Assembly: GCF_002150785.1 (NCBI RefSeq) | Contig: NZ_MTAZ01000007.1 | Location: 123,033-187,032, forward strand | Source of the DNA: Arenibacter amylolyticus | Lineage (GTDB): Bacteria > Bacteroidota > Bacteroidia > Flavobacteriales > Flavobacteriaceae | Length of the DNA stretch: 64,000 bases | Direction of reading: 5' to 3' | In this document: one piece after another, positions 36,319 through 45,383 of the stretch | Position numbering within the stretch: the stretch's first letter is position 1 | How the letters are laid out: each line of letters starts with the position of its first letter | The notes under the pieces: model-generated | Told to the model about the DNA's origin: nothing | What the model saw: the letters and a program-made list of their open reading frames with translations, nothing else | Databases searched by the model: none | Made by a program: the position numbers and the translations under genes

Positions 36319-37431
36319 TTAAAGGCACAAGGGTATCTGTGTATTGTCCTTGGTAATCAATTTATCGGTAGTGCATTTATCCAGACCATCGTTTATTTCA
36401 AAATGATGGCTCATCGTTTTCTTTTTTATCTTCACGGTTATGGATACAAGGCCTCTACTGATTATTTCTGCCTTTTCTCCATCTACTAAAACGTTGGCCT
36501 GCACCATGTTGGAGGGGACCATCAATTTTACCGTGTAGCTTTTATCGGCTACCGCTGTTTTCTCCTTTTCATTGATTACCTCATCTTTTTTACTATCAGG
36601 TTCAGAGCTATCTTTTTTTAAATGCTGAGGGGAATCGATCTTGTGTTCGTTTACAAGTATCGTATCCAGGGCATTTTCCATTCCATTTATTGGCTCCGAG
36701 GTATTTATTACCTGGAAGGTTACCACCCCTATCACAAGAACCGCCACCAACAGCGCCATTCGTTTAATGGTCTTGGATCTCTCTTTGGTCGGTTCTTCCG
36801 CACCAGTGCCTACGGGAAGCTCGGGCAATTGATCCGCTATCGCATCTCCCTCGTTTGACTTATTGTGTAACAAATCCAACTTCACTTTTTCCTCTACCAG
36901 TTCATAGAGTTGTTCAAAGTCCGATTGAATATGCCTATCGGTGGTAAGGGTATTAATGTCCTTAAGAATATGCGTAAGTCGTGCTATATTCCCCCTTATC
37001 TCCGTATAGAGATTAAGATCGTCCGTTACTCCCTGAATATTGGAAAGCTCCTTCAATTCCCTGATTTTTGCATTCAGGTTTTCGGTTTCATTTTCCCAGT
37101 ACTTCAACAAGTCCAACCGATCTACTGCTTTGGCTATTTTTACCTCCTCCAAGACCACCGGAAAAATACGCTCATAAAAATCACGGTTCCTAAATATCTG
37201 CAGCAACTCGAACATGCAGTTTTCGGACCGGAGGTACTTATTGCTTATAATTAGAATTATATATTTTCCCCGACCAATGTCCTCCATAAAAGTTTTGATA
37301 CGCCCCTTATATCCCAGATCATTTTTGTCTCGAATAATACGTAGGCCCCTTTTTTGAAATTCCTTTTCAATCGCTTCCGCAATTGCTTCGCTTTCGGAAC
37401 CCCAGGCGTATGATATATATATGGATGGCAT
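36319..37431 (-). CDS. TIR-domain membrane protein
   Basis: The 370-residue protein has an N-terminal TIR domain (about 1-135): SIYISYAWGSESE, IIRDKNDLGYKGRI and RSENCMFELLQIF, where Glu75 is in the position of the catalytic glutamate. The RDKNDLGYKG loop after strand B is the form common in bacterial TIR proteins. A helical linker follows (to about 215), then one membrane helix (about 224-242, MALLVAVLVIGVVTFQVI) and a C-terminal beta domain of about 110 residues that is probably periplasmic (DKSYTVKLMVPSNMVQANVLVDG). Topology suggests a periplasmic sensor joined to a cytoplasmic TIR effector. It is transcribed divergently from the other TIR-membrane gene (37899), which has the same plan. 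Confidence 0.8.
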   Translation of the reverse strand: MPSIYISYAWGSESEAIAEAIEKEFQKRGLRIIRDKNDLGYKGRIKTFMEDIGRGKYIILIISNKYLRSENCMFELLQIFRNRDFYERIFPVVLEEVKIAKAVDRLDLLKYWENETENLNAKIRELKELSNIQGVTDDLNLYTEIRGNIARLTHILKDINTLTTDRHIQSDFEQLYELVEEKVKLDLLHNKSNEGDAIADQLPELPVGTGAEEPTKERSKTIKRMALLVAVLVIGVVTFQVINTSEPINGMENALDTILVNEHKIDSPQHLKKDSSEPDSKKDEVINEKEKTAVADKSYTVKLMVPSNMVQANVLVDGEKAEIISRGLVSITVKIKKKTMSHHFEINDGLDKCTTDKLITKDNTQIPLCL

Positions 37432-37898
37432 AAAATTGCTTTCCTATAACTACAGAGAAATTATCTTAACCAACTATCTATAGTTCCTTTATTTATTACT
37501 AACACCCTATAATTTACAATTTTCCTTATTAAAATAACGGTATATATGTGTTTTTAGCAACAAATACTGTGTGATTAGCAATAAATTACAAAATGACCGT
37601 TATCACCTGGCAAAACGTAAAAATCCATACCCACTATGAGATTTCTCATCCTTTTCCCTCTCTTGCTCTATCATTGGAAAACCGACTATACATTAATTAT
37701 ACCCACTCATACATTTTTTTACTTTGTACTGGGAATAACTTTCTAACTTATGATGTCTTCACGGAAGTCCGACTTTAAGATTAATAAGCTGTAATCCAAC
37801 ACTGGAAGGGGGCAATTTATCGGCTATCGCCTACGACCACTTTGGAAGTCTACAGAACTATTGATTGCGTAATTGAAACAAGTATTTAAGTAAGTACT
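37432..37898. promoter_or_regulatory. Divergent control region between the two TIR-membrane genes
   Basis: The 467-base gap holds no convincing gene. It is AT-rich next to the minus-strand TIR gene. It contains the direct repeat TTAGCAAYAAAT at 37554-37565 and 37575-37586, 21 bases apart. These lie between two inverted half-sites, ATAACGGT (37534-37541) and ACCGTTAT (37596-37603). No clear -33/-7 pair was identified on either strand. Confidence 0.45.
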
Positions 37899-39107
37899 AT
37901 GAGTCTATCGGCCCTTTTAGGAAAGAAATCCAGACCTCGAATATTCATATGTTACCGTAGGGGTGGCGAAGGTGCGGGATTTGGTGGCCGTATAGCCGAT
38001 AAACTGGTGAAGCATTTTGGCCATAGTCAATGCTTTAGGGATATTGAGGACATAGAAAAGGGCACTGATTTTGTGGAGAGTATTAAACACGCCACCAGTA
38101 TTTGCGATTTGTTATTGGTAGTCATTGGGCCGGACTGGGTAAGTATGAAAGATGCCCATGGGGTTCCTAGACTCCAGGACCCTCAAGATTTTGTCCGTTT
38201 GGAGGTAAGTACCGCCTTAGCTCGGAATATCCGGGTGATTCCCGTATTGGTAGGAGGGGCAAAGATGCCCTTGGAAGATGAATTACCGGACGATTTAAAA
38301 TCGCTCGTCAGGAGGCAGTCGCACGAACTAACGGACCAACGCTGGGATTACGATTCGGACGAATTGATAAGATCCATAGAGTCCATTGGCATTAGAGGTA
38401 GATCCCCAAAGGAACAGGAAGCCCGTAAAAGGAAACAGAAAATCATAGTGGCTGTGGTGGTCACTACCTTTGTGATTCTAATTACCCTTGGTATTGGTTT
38501 TATGTGGAAGTCACAGACCGACAAAAAGCCTATTAACGGTGATCAATCTAATATTCCAGCCCAACTTCTTACCACCGATCCAATTCCTACGGAGAAGGAG
38601 AATAAGAATGCTGTTAAACCCGTTAAAACTGTAGAAAAGAAAGCACCTGATTACAGTCAGGAAATTGTTGCTATTAAAAAATCCATACAATTGGGATCCA
38701 ATCTGGAATCCCTGGCAATGGCCACCTTGGACCCTACGCCTTTGGGTCAGGTTTTTTCCGAAGATGCCCTTCAGGATTATGAAGATATTTTATCCGAATT
38801 TTATTTGATGGGGATTTACAACCTGAACACCTTGGAAAATCAGTCCATTGGGAACATAGAAGTCTACCAGGAGGGCAACGGGCTTAAAGCTGAGGCCAGT
38901 GTATCCGAAACTTGGTCTACCCATACGCATAGGACCTCGGATCATTTATGCTTGGTGCATCAACCTTCGCGTAATGCCCCTCAAACTGTATATCTGGAAA
39001 AAAAGAATAACAATTGGTTCATTTCTTCCATTGTACAGCACAATAACACTCCCCCCGTAACCACCCAATGCGGACAGTACAATTGTCCCCTGTTGGCCGG
39101 ACTCTAA
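37899..39107 (+). CDS. TIR-domain membrane protein (divergent partner)
   Basis: The 402-residue protein has a TIR domain (about 12-165): RIFICYRRGGEGAGFGGRIAD, FRDIEDIEKGTDF, VVIGPDWV and QDFVRLEVSTAL, where Glu102 fits the catalytic glutamate. The ICYRRG start is that of the TIR_2/SEFIR-like group often found in bacterial signalling proteins. A basic stretch is followed by one membrane helix (about 181-203) and an acidic/Lys linker. The last 150 residues form a compact domain with SQEIVAIKKSIQL-type helix and beta strands (EVYQEGNGLKAEASV, VYLEKKNNNWFISSI). This end resembles a SnoaL/IMS import-like sensor fold, by eye only. It ends 22 bases from the convergent SLOG gene. Confidence 0.8.
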   Translation: MSLSALLGKKSRPRIFICYRRGGEGAGFGGRIADKLVKHFGHSQCFRDIEDIEKGTDFVESIKHATSICDLLLVVIGPDWVSMKDAHGVPRLQDPQDFVRLEVSTALARNIRVIPVLVGGAKMPLEDELPDDLKSLVRRQSHELTDQRWDYDSDELIRSIESIGIRGRSPKEQEARKRKQKIIVAVVVTTFVILITLGIGFMWKSQTDKKPINGDQSNIPAQLLTTDPIPTEKENKNAVKPVKTVEKKAPDYSQEIVAIKKSIQLGSNLESLAMATLDPTPLGQVFSEDALQDYEDILSEFYLMGIYNLNTLENQSIGNIEVYQEGNGLKAEASVSETWSTHTHRTSDHLCLVHQPSRNAPQTVYLEKKNNNWFISSIVQHNNTPPVTTQCGQYNCPLLAGL

Positions 39108-39129
39108 GAACGTTGTAAGGGGAAGTTTT

Positions 39130-41127
39130 CTATAGTTGTATAATCTTAGTTTTGGCACCTCTTTTCTTCACCTCTTCTAACATATGCTTGGTTCCCCCTG
39201 GGCCATCTTCTCCTTTTCCGTCCCATAGGGCCAATAAGGTAAGATTACGATCCCCATAGGACAATGCGGTGTTTAACAACCATAAATTATTCCGTTCCCA
39301 AAAGGTGTATCCTTTTTTACCATATAACCACACAGGAAGTTCTTTGGACTCGGCCAATATACTTACCTCCGTATCCGCATCCTCATACAGCGCATAAAAA
39401 CGGTCTACCCAACTACTCCCCGCAAATTGAACGGACTCTACAATGTATTTCTCCGGGGGGAGTGCTAAATACATTTTCCTTTGAACTCCCAATTCCTTGC
39501 AGATTTCCAGAAATAGAATATCCCCGCCACTAGCCCCTCCGGAAATACCGATCCATTCCTGCTCCGACGGGCTCTTGTTAACGATCTCTGTTATGCCTTC
39601 CTTAATTCTACGGCGTACCTCGGGTTCCAATTCCTTAGGGAAGCGAGGAGTTTTTCTATCTTCCCCATCTATCATATGCCCGGTAAAAAGCAGCACTTTT
39701 TTCACCTTGTTGGACGATTCATCCGAGTTTCCGAATACTTCCAAGGCGGGCGTAACGTTCTTGGACATAATGTTCAGTTTTTGAAATAATACGAGTTGTC
39801 TCTTAGCTGCATCAAAATTAAGATCAGATCCAGATTCGATAGCACTGCAATATAGGTGTTTTACCCGTTCGGGGTTATTAATGGTTAATACTGCGAGGTC
39901 TGCCAAGGTGATTAGTACCCAAGGATCGGTTAGATTATCCCGTTCCAGGGCTTTTTTTGCCGAGAAGGCCGCTCTTTTCACCGTTATGACCAATTGATCA
40001 AATTCCTCCACATACCTATCCAGGGCAATTTTCGCATCCAGGGCCGTATCAAACTTAGACTCCCAAATAGCGACTTCACGTTGTGCCAATGCTATTAATG
40101 TTTTAAGGAGACCTAGCGCATTTACACCGGAATAGAAGTGATTTAAATCCTCATCATAGCCCTTGGAATAATTCTTATAAGCCTTAAGCAAGGAAGACGA
40201 TCGGATTGCTTCCTTTCCCATTTCCTCTGGTTTCAGCATAATCCAACGCCTCACCCATTTCGTTTTTTCGTTACGCGCTCTAAGGGCATAGGCCTCTGCT
40301 CTTTTATTCCTATTCAGTATTGAAAATTGATCGAACAGCCTATTGATGGCCAATTCCGATTTAGCCAGTAATTGATGGGCGATATCCGAATTTTGTTTCA
40401 CCTCTATATCTCCCAATCGATGGTATATAGTGGCCAAATATTCATTGGCTTCCAAGTCATTCGGATTTTTTTTTCGGATATGTTCCCATACCTCCTTGGC
40501 TTCGGTATAATACTTGGATCTATATTGAATGTCTCCTACCATTCTTAAGGCCGGTATTTGCCATGAAAAGAACTTAGCTTCGGCAGCCAACAGGGACAAT
40601 TTTCCCCTATGTCCCGTTTCTTTTGCCAAAAATACTTCCTTGCGGTAGTCTAGCGGAACTGCCAAAAAATGTTCTGGATTTTGGGCAGTAAGTTTGGGAA
40701 GCATAAGGAATACCGGACTATCGGTCCTATTGGAAATTAGGGTTTGTTTAAGGGCCTCCGCGAGCACTTCTACACTGGATTCCAAATTATCCTGTTCATA
40801 GGCTATGTACCGATCTGTCTTTAGGTCGAAGGGCACTTCGTCTTTTCGGCATCGTATCAGGATCGTTTTCTTTTCCCTAAGGGCATGGCGAATTCCCAAT
40901 TCATAAAAGACATTGGCATTGTGGATAGAAATATCGGCAACAACCACCTCACTGGTAAGCAACAATTGAAACATATCCTGACGAATGTTTCCCGCCTCCA
41001 AAATAACCCCCGTTGTATACCCCTTAATCTTGGCCTTTTCCAAGGCTGGGAGAATTAAGCGCTCCTGGACTTCATCAAAATTAATTCCCTCCTTTATTCC
41101 AAAAGGCCTAACAATAAACGCTTCCAT
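39130..41127 (-). CDS. Nucleosidase/TIR-like N-domain + TPR + C-terminal SLOG-domain protein
   Basis: The 665-residue protein has three parts. Residues 1-120 (AFIVRPFGIKEG, SEVVVADISIHNANVFYELG, IRHALREKKTILI) form a nucleoside-deoxyribosyltransferase/TIR-like fold, as in TRAFs-binding (DUF4071) proteins. The middle (about 175-430) is made of TPR-like helices (AKEVWEHIRKKNPNDLEANEYLATIY). The end (about 474-665) is a SLOG-type nucleotide-binding domain with KVLLFTGH and GISGGASGGDILF (527-539), later LTLLALWDGKGEDGPGGT. SLOG domains in bacterial conflict systems bind or process nucleotide-derived signals. It follows the patatin gene after 9 bases and is surely cotranscribed, so it is probably the sensor or signal generator for that lipase. 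The specific ligand is unknown. Confidence 0.8.
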   Translation of the reverse strand: MEAFIVRPFGIKEGINFDEVQERLILPALEKAKIKGYTTGVILEAGNIRQDMFQLLLTSEVVVADISIHNANVFYELGIRHALREKKTILIRCRKDEVPFDLKTDRYIAYEQDNLESSVEVLAEALKQTLISNRTDSPVFLMLPKLTAQNPEHFLAVPLDYRKEVFLAKETGHRGKLSLLAAEAKFFSWQIPALRMVGDIQYRSKYYTEAKEVWEHIRKKNPNDLEANEYLATIYHRLGDIEVKQNSDIAHQLLAKSELAINRLFDQFSILNRNKRAEAYALRARNEKTKWVRRWIMLKPEEMGKEAIRSSSLLKAYKNYSKGYDEDLNHFYSGVNALGLLKTLIALAQREVAIWESKFDTALDAKIALDRYVEEFDQLVITVKRAAFSAKKALERDNLTDPWVLITLADLAVLTINNPERVKHLYCSAIESGSDLNFDAAKRQLVLFQKLNIMSKNVTPALEVFGNSDESSNKVKKVLLFTGHMIDGEDRKTPRFPKELEPEVRRRIKEGITEIVNKSPSEQEWIGISGGASGGDILFLEICKELGVQRKMYLALPPEKYIVESVQFAGSSWVDRFYALYEDADTEVSILAESKELPVWLYGKKGYTFWERNNLWLLNTALSYGDRNLTLLALWDGKGEDGPGGTKHMLEEVKKRGAKTKIIQL

Positions 41128-41136
41128 ACTTTTATT

Positions 41137-42282
41137 CTATTTTACAAAAGGCCCCAAATGATCTAGGTTTACTTGAGATATGGCTGTCTGGGCTCCCACC
41201 TGCCGCAGGTTGCTGATATGTTTTACCGAATCCATTTTCCCTACTTTTTCCGGATCTATATGTCCCAACCCCATTTCTTTGAGTCCCTCCTCACTTAGAT
41301 CGGCATTGTAGCGAACATATAGGAAGTCCCTGCTCTCCTTGGTATCGGTGCTGACCATATCCCCTAATTCCCGATCTATTTTATCCCCAAAAACACATCT
41401 ACCGAACGTACGGCAATTGATATCCTGATCTACCTGAATGGCATACATAAGGTTGGAGGGCAATTGCAATAAGGTGTTACCCAGGTTTCTATATTCCCCT
41501 CCAGAGGGGGCGCTTCCGGTACCCACGGAGACTACCAACAGTTTATCTTCCCCTTTTTCCCAATTGAGCCTATACCCAGGATGTGTTGCCATCCGAAACA
41601 GTAGAAATGCTGGATTGTTATAGGGGGTTACCCCACCATCCACAAACACAAAGGTTTTACTGGGATCGGCGGCATCCCATTCCAAAGTCTCCGGTGGAAA
41701 ATAGGCGGGTGCGGCCGTACTTGCCCTTACCAACTGGTAAAGTTTTACGTTTTGATTATTGTCGGGTCTTTTTTTATCATTGTACTTGGCCAGGGGATTA
41801 TTGCTAATCGGCCATGGGGAATCCGTACTCCGGTTCATCGTCACTACGGTTAGTAATGCCTTGAATTTTCCATTGGCAATGTCCATATTGGTATCCTTCC
41901 CAAAGGTATCCTGCAACATTTCCAATAAAGGTCCGGATTCATAAAGCGACTTCCATTTTTTTAGCAAGCAGGATTTATCGAACATGTCTTTCCCCTTATC
42001 GGTGTAAAAATCTAACAACTCTTGGGAAGACATCCCTATGGAGAGTCCGGCAGCAATAATAGCTCCCGTACTGGTGCCACCAAAGTAATCGAAGAAGTCG
42101 CACAATCGGAAGTCGTCCTTTCTATTGAGCTTTCTTCTTAGATCCTGTTCTAATTTCAATAGTATTTCCAAGGTGATAATACCCCGAATTCCCCCACCGT
42201 CCAAAGCGAGGATCTTCCGCGTTTGGGATTTTTCATAGCGCTGGGACAGATTTCCCCAAAGGGAAGGATTTGTAGTTGGCAT
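41137..42282 (-). CDS. Patatin-like phospholipase (CapV-like)
   Basis: The 381-residue protein has all patatin elements: the oxyanion hole DGGGIRG (28-34), the nucleophile elbow GTSTG (69-73, Ser71) and the catalytic DGG (215-217, Asp215) followed by NNPAF. It should hydrolyse membrane phospholipids. Patatins of this size, with RKILALDGGGIRG at the N-terminus, serve as effectors in bacterial defence, for example CapV in CBASS. There is no signal peptide, so it acts from the cytoplasm, most likely on the inner membrane. It is the first gene of a two-gene operon with the TPR/SLOG protein. No cyclic-nucleotide synthase is present nearby, so a standard CBASS is not supported. Confidence 0.9.
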   Translation of the reverse strand: MPTTNPSLWGNLSQRYEKSQTRKILALDGGGIRGIITLEILLKLEQDLRRKLNRKDDFRLCDFFDYFGGTSTGAIIAAGLSIGMSSQELLDFYTDKGKDMFDKSCLLKKWKSLYESGPLLEMLQDTFGKDTNMDIANGKFKALLTVVTMNRSTDSPWPISNNPLAKYNDKKRPDNNQNVKLYQLVRASTAAPAYFPPETLEWDAADPSKTFVFVDGGVTPYNNPAFLLFRMATHPGYRLNWEKGEDKLLVVSVGTGSAPSGGEYRNLGNTLLQLPSNLMYAIQVDQDINCRTFGRCVFGDKIDRELGDMVSTDTKESRDFLYVRYNADLSEEGLKEMGLGHIDPEKVGKMDSVKHISNLRQVGAQTAISQVNLDHLGPFVK

Positions 42283-42637
42283 AGCGGTCTTTTATTTAGT
42301 TTGACGGTAAAGAAAAGGCTGTTGAGCAGTTCATTACATTGTCAAAAATGTTCCAGTACTAGCGTGGGGAGACACATGCTTGGGGGAAGGGTCCTTATAA
42401 CATTCTGTCCTAAGGATTAGGAAGCCATGGGCTATGAAGGACGCCTTAACAAGTTAAAGTTTTATTTCCAATTCCGCAATAATAGGCAGTCGATTTCTGC
42501 TATATCCCCAAGATTTTTCATAACTTTAAGAAGATATAATCCTCTCCCCTTTTTTTCTTAAAGCTGTTAAAAGCCGATAAATGGTATTGGGCCTGCCTCA
42601 ACACCTGTAAGCGTATAACCCTAAAACCTATTGTATT
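42283..42637. promoter_or_regulatory. Divergent control region: patatin operon / gasdermin-like-CHAT operon
   Basis: This 355-base gap has no gene. It should hold the promoters of both divergent operons. TAACTTTA (42521-42528) is one base off the Bacteroidota -7 consensus for the plus strand, without a good -33. A small inverted repeat TTAAC-AA-GTTAA is at 42447-42458. Nothing else stands out. Confidence 0.4.
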
Positions 42638-43375
42638 ATGAGCGGATTAGCACGTAGTTATGAAAAGGCCATAAAAAAAGAACTCGGTGCACATGCGGCC
42701 TGGTTACCGGTGACCAATACCCTCGCGGTGGGGGATTTTGGTTATTTTGAAGGCGGAGTATTCCGCTCATTGGGCAACCTAAAAAACAAATACCCGGAGA
42801 TTACTTTAGACATCGCTCCCGGACCTGCCACCAAAGTAAATTTCACTACCCAAGGAACCCGGGTCACCCGATTGGGTGCAGACGGAAAAACCACCGATTC
42901 CTTTGCGGCCTTGGGGGATGCAGAGGCAGCGTTGAAATTTAAGTTTGAAAAGGAAAACTCCCTGGTCATAAAGGCAGAAAAGGTAACGGTGGCCCAATTA
43001 CAAAATATAGATGAGGTAGCCTTGGCCTTGGCCGCAAAGTCTAACTGGAGGAAAAAGTACAAGGTAGTCTCTGCCGTCTACACTGGCGAAAACTGCCTTA
43101 TAATCTGTGCAAGGGAGGCAGGATCCGACTTTAGCATAAAGGGAAGCGCCCACATTCTGGGGGCGATAGAAGGCGGTAAGGCTGAGGGCGGATTTGAAAC
43201 GTCGTCCTCCAATGCTAGTACATACGATGTAATAGGAGAATCTGGCGTAGTTGGAGTGAGGCTCTTTAAGATCAACCTTTTCAACAAAGTTAAATTGCTT
43301 GGGGACGACCAACTTACCCAAGACGATATTTCTATTGAAGACAATTTTGATTCGGATATCCAGGACGATTTTTAA
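42638..43375 (+). CDS. Unknown 245-residue protein, possible gasdermin-like pore former
   Basis: I do not recognise an exact family. The order of elements recalls gasdermins: an amphipathic N-terminal helix (LARSYEKAIKKELG), then AAWLPVTNTLAVGDFGYFEGG and FRSLGNLKNKY, comparable to the strand-turn segment with a G-x-x-x-x-LG-x-L motif in bacterial gasdermins. Next come alternating strand pairs (ALKFKFEKENSLVIKAEKV; KYKVVSAVYTGENCLIICA; SDFSIKGSAHILGAI then GGKAEGGF), which could make transmembrane beta-hairpins. The protein ends with an acidic tail of about 30 residues (DDQLTQDDISIEDNF) that could be a cleavable inhibitory peptide. The length fits bacterial gasdermins. The N-terminal cysteine that is lipidated in several of them is absent. 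A CHAT peptidase gene follows 3 bases later. The function is inference. The gene itself is secure. Confidence 0.8.
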   Translation: MSGLARSYEKAIKKELGAHAAWLPVTNTLAVGDFGYFEGGVFRSLGNLKNKYPEITLDIAPGPATKVNFTTQGTRVTRLGADGKTTDSFAALGDAEAALKFKFEKENSLVIKAEKVTVAQLQNIDEVALALAAKSNWRKKYKVVSAVYTGENCLIICAREAGSDFSIKGSAHILGAIEGGKAEGGFETSSSNASTYDVIGESGVVGVRLFKINLFNKVKLLGDDQLTQDDISIEDNFDSDIQDDF

Positions 43376-43378
43376 ACC

Positions 43379-45274
43379 ATGAAATCGCTTAAGATCGAAT
43401 ACATCCGTTTTGACGATCTCCAGACCGGAATCCTGATGGGTAACAAGCCCTATATACTTTCCCACGGGGATTTTAACTCCTTACAGCAGGTACACACCCC
43501 CATGGGACAATTGGATCTACTGGAGGAATTAGCGGACCACCTTAGGTACGAAGGGACTACTGTAAGAACTACTGAAGAAAAATGGGAGGCCATAAAAAAA
43601 TGCAGTGATCAGTTACGCACCTTATTTTATAACCTGGATGGGCTGCTAGAAGGTATTTCCCATCTGGAACTTTTTCTAAACCCTTCGGAATTGGCCTTAA
43701 TTCCATTTGAATTGCTGTTAGACGCTAAGGACAAACCAATCTTTGCCTCTGGAAATGGCAAACCGTTGGTTTTGACCCGTAATTTCCGTCGGGAAACCGC
43801 TCCCCAGATTTCAGTTCCGCATACTCCCCGGGTATTATTTGTACATACCAAGCCAGATCATAAAAATTACTTGGGGCTTCCCTTTCCGGACATTCCCTTT
43901 AAGAATCACGAACAATCCCTTAATTATGCCCTGCGCCATTGGGGGTTGGACCACCAACCCATGGTCTTGGCCAACCCTACCTTTAAAGAGTTCTCCGCAC
44001 TTGTCCGGGAAGCGGATAAGACAAATAAACCCTTTACCCATATCCATCTATTGGCGCATGGGTCCTTATTATTTGACCCCAAACGACCTTCCAACTTCGA
44101 ATATGGAATTGCCTTCCATTCCAAGGATGGAATAGAAAATGACTACAGGCCTACTACGGCTCTAGAAATTAAATTTCTATTTGAATCCTTGGACAATTTG
44201 CCCTTTATGGTGAATTATATGATTTGCGATGGTGCCAATTTCACCAATGGCAGCAAACCGGACCGCAACCCGGTACACGCTACCTTTAAAGCCGGGGTCC
44301 CCATAGTTCTGGGATCTCAATTCCCATTATCCATGAAGGGGGCCAATTTAATTACCAAGGAATTGTACAAGCGGTTGTTTCGGGCAGAGGATATTCGTAC
44401 TATTTTAGGGGATATTAGAGCAACATTATATTCCGCAGAACAGGAGTATCGGCATGATTGGATAAGCTTGGTCAGTTATACCAACCTACCCAACGATTAC
44501 GAATTTCAACTATTGATGTTGAAAATGGAATATCAGCTCAAAATTTTAAACAGTATAACCAACAGCACTTTCAGGACAAATAAGGAACACCAGCTCACCA
44601 AAGACGATTTTATACGGGCTAAAGTACAGATAGAAGCATCCATTAGGGATCTGGGGGAACAGCTAAAGGCAATTGAAAATGACAGCAGTAAGGAACAGGC
44701 CTTCTTGGAAAACAGCGGACTATTGGCGAGTGCCTTTAAGCGATTGGCAGAAGTTGAGTTTAGGGAATCTCAAATTTTTGAGGTGGACACCACCTCAAAA
44801 CAGCTAGAATATTTACAAACGGCCCAGAAATGGTATAAGAAAGCCGCTGATCGTAATTTATCACATCATTGGAGTATTGTACAATACCTTTCCTTGGCTT
44901 ATATTTTGGAAGGTACTATTGCCACTAAGGTAGACTATTGGTATGCGGCAAGATTGGCGGCATTTACGGAGATTGCCACCCAGCATGCTCAGGATAAAAA
45001 GAGTGTCTGGGCCTACGGTAGTTTATTGGAGCTTTATTTGATAGGCAGAGCTAGTAGTGAAAAAGATTTTAGCGCACAAATTGTGGAGCTAACAGAGGAA
45101 TTGGTCCAAAACGCCAAAACCATCAATAAACAGGAGGCTATTAGCACTACAAAGCATCAGCTGCTTCGCTATAGGGATTGGTGGAACTCTCCAGTGTTTA
45201 AGATTCCTGGGGAGTCGCTTGTAAAAAATCGGGATTTTTTACAATTGATCATAAATATCTTAGAAGGCCGATAA
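43379..45274 (+). CDS. CHAT-domain peptidase with C-terminal helical repeats
   Basis: The 631-residue protein has a CHAT (caspase-like) domain at about 90-385: LNPSELALIPFELLLD, the catalytic His in HIHLLAHGS (His227), and the catalytic Cys in NYMICDGANF (Cys283). These are followed by HATFKAGVPIVLGSQFPLS and ILGDIRATLY, as in other CHAT proteins. Residues 400-630 are helical, with TPR-like spacing (EYLQTAQKWYKKAADRN, WSIVQYLSLAYILEG). CHAT proteases are activated by partner binding and cut specific proteins, including gasdermins in bacterial immune operons and cargo in type III-E CRISPR. The 3-base gap to the upstream gene makes that product its likely substrate. There is no signal peptide. 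The operon ends at a strong hairpin. Confidence 0.88.
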   Translation: MKSLKIEYIRFDDLQTGILMGNKPYILSHGDFNSLQQVHTPMGQLDLLEELADHLRYEGTTVRTTEEKWEAIKKCSDQLRTLFYNLDGLLEGISHLELFLNPSELALIPFELLLDAKDKPIFASGNGKPLVLTRNFRRETAPQISVPHTPRVLFVHTKPDHKNYLGLPFPDIPFKNHEQSLNYALRHWGLDHQPMVLANPTFKEFSALVREADKTNKPFTHIHLLAHGSLLFDPKRPSNFEYGIAFHSKDGIENDYRPTTALEIKFLFESLDNLPFMVNYMICDGANFTNGSKPDRNPVHATFKAGVPIVLGSQFPLSMKGANLITKELYKRLFRAEDIRTILGDIRATLYSAEQEYRHDWISLVSYTNLPNDYEFQLLMLKMEYQLKILNSITNSTFRTNKEHQLTKDDFIRAKVQIEASIRDLGEQLKAIENDSSKEQAFLENSGLLASAFKRLAEVEFRESQIFEVDTTSKQLEYLQTAQKWYKKAADRNLSHHWSIVQYLSLAYILEGTIATKVDYWYAARLAAFTEIATQHAQDKKSVWAYGSLLELYLIGRASSEKDFSAQIVELTEELVQNAKTINKQEAISTTKHQLLRYRDWWNSPVFKIPGESLVKNRDFLQLIINILEGR

Positions 45275-45314
45275 AGAAAAGCTATTCGCGTTACTATAGG
45301 AATATATGGTTTTA

Positions 45315-45350
45315 GGAAGGTGCGAAGGTCTCAATTCCTTCCCACCTTCC
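45315..45350. terminator. Convergent hairpin terminator
   Basis: GGAAGGTG pairs with CACCTTCC. Inside it, after a one-base mismatch on each side, GAAGG pairs with CCTTC around an 8-base loop. It lies between the convergent ends of the CHAT gene and the RND adaptor gene and probably serves both, although no clear U run follows. Confidence 0.6.
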
Positions 45351-45383
45351 ATAAGCAGCGGTATTTCCCCGTTGGTTAAATCT

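Noticed and set aside
39130..42282. Standard CBASS system around the patatin gene
   Set aside because: No CD-NTase or Cap2/Cap3 genes are present nearby.
42998..43465. 155-codon open frame on the minus strand
   Set aside because: It spans two well-supported plus-strand genes and has no motif or signal.
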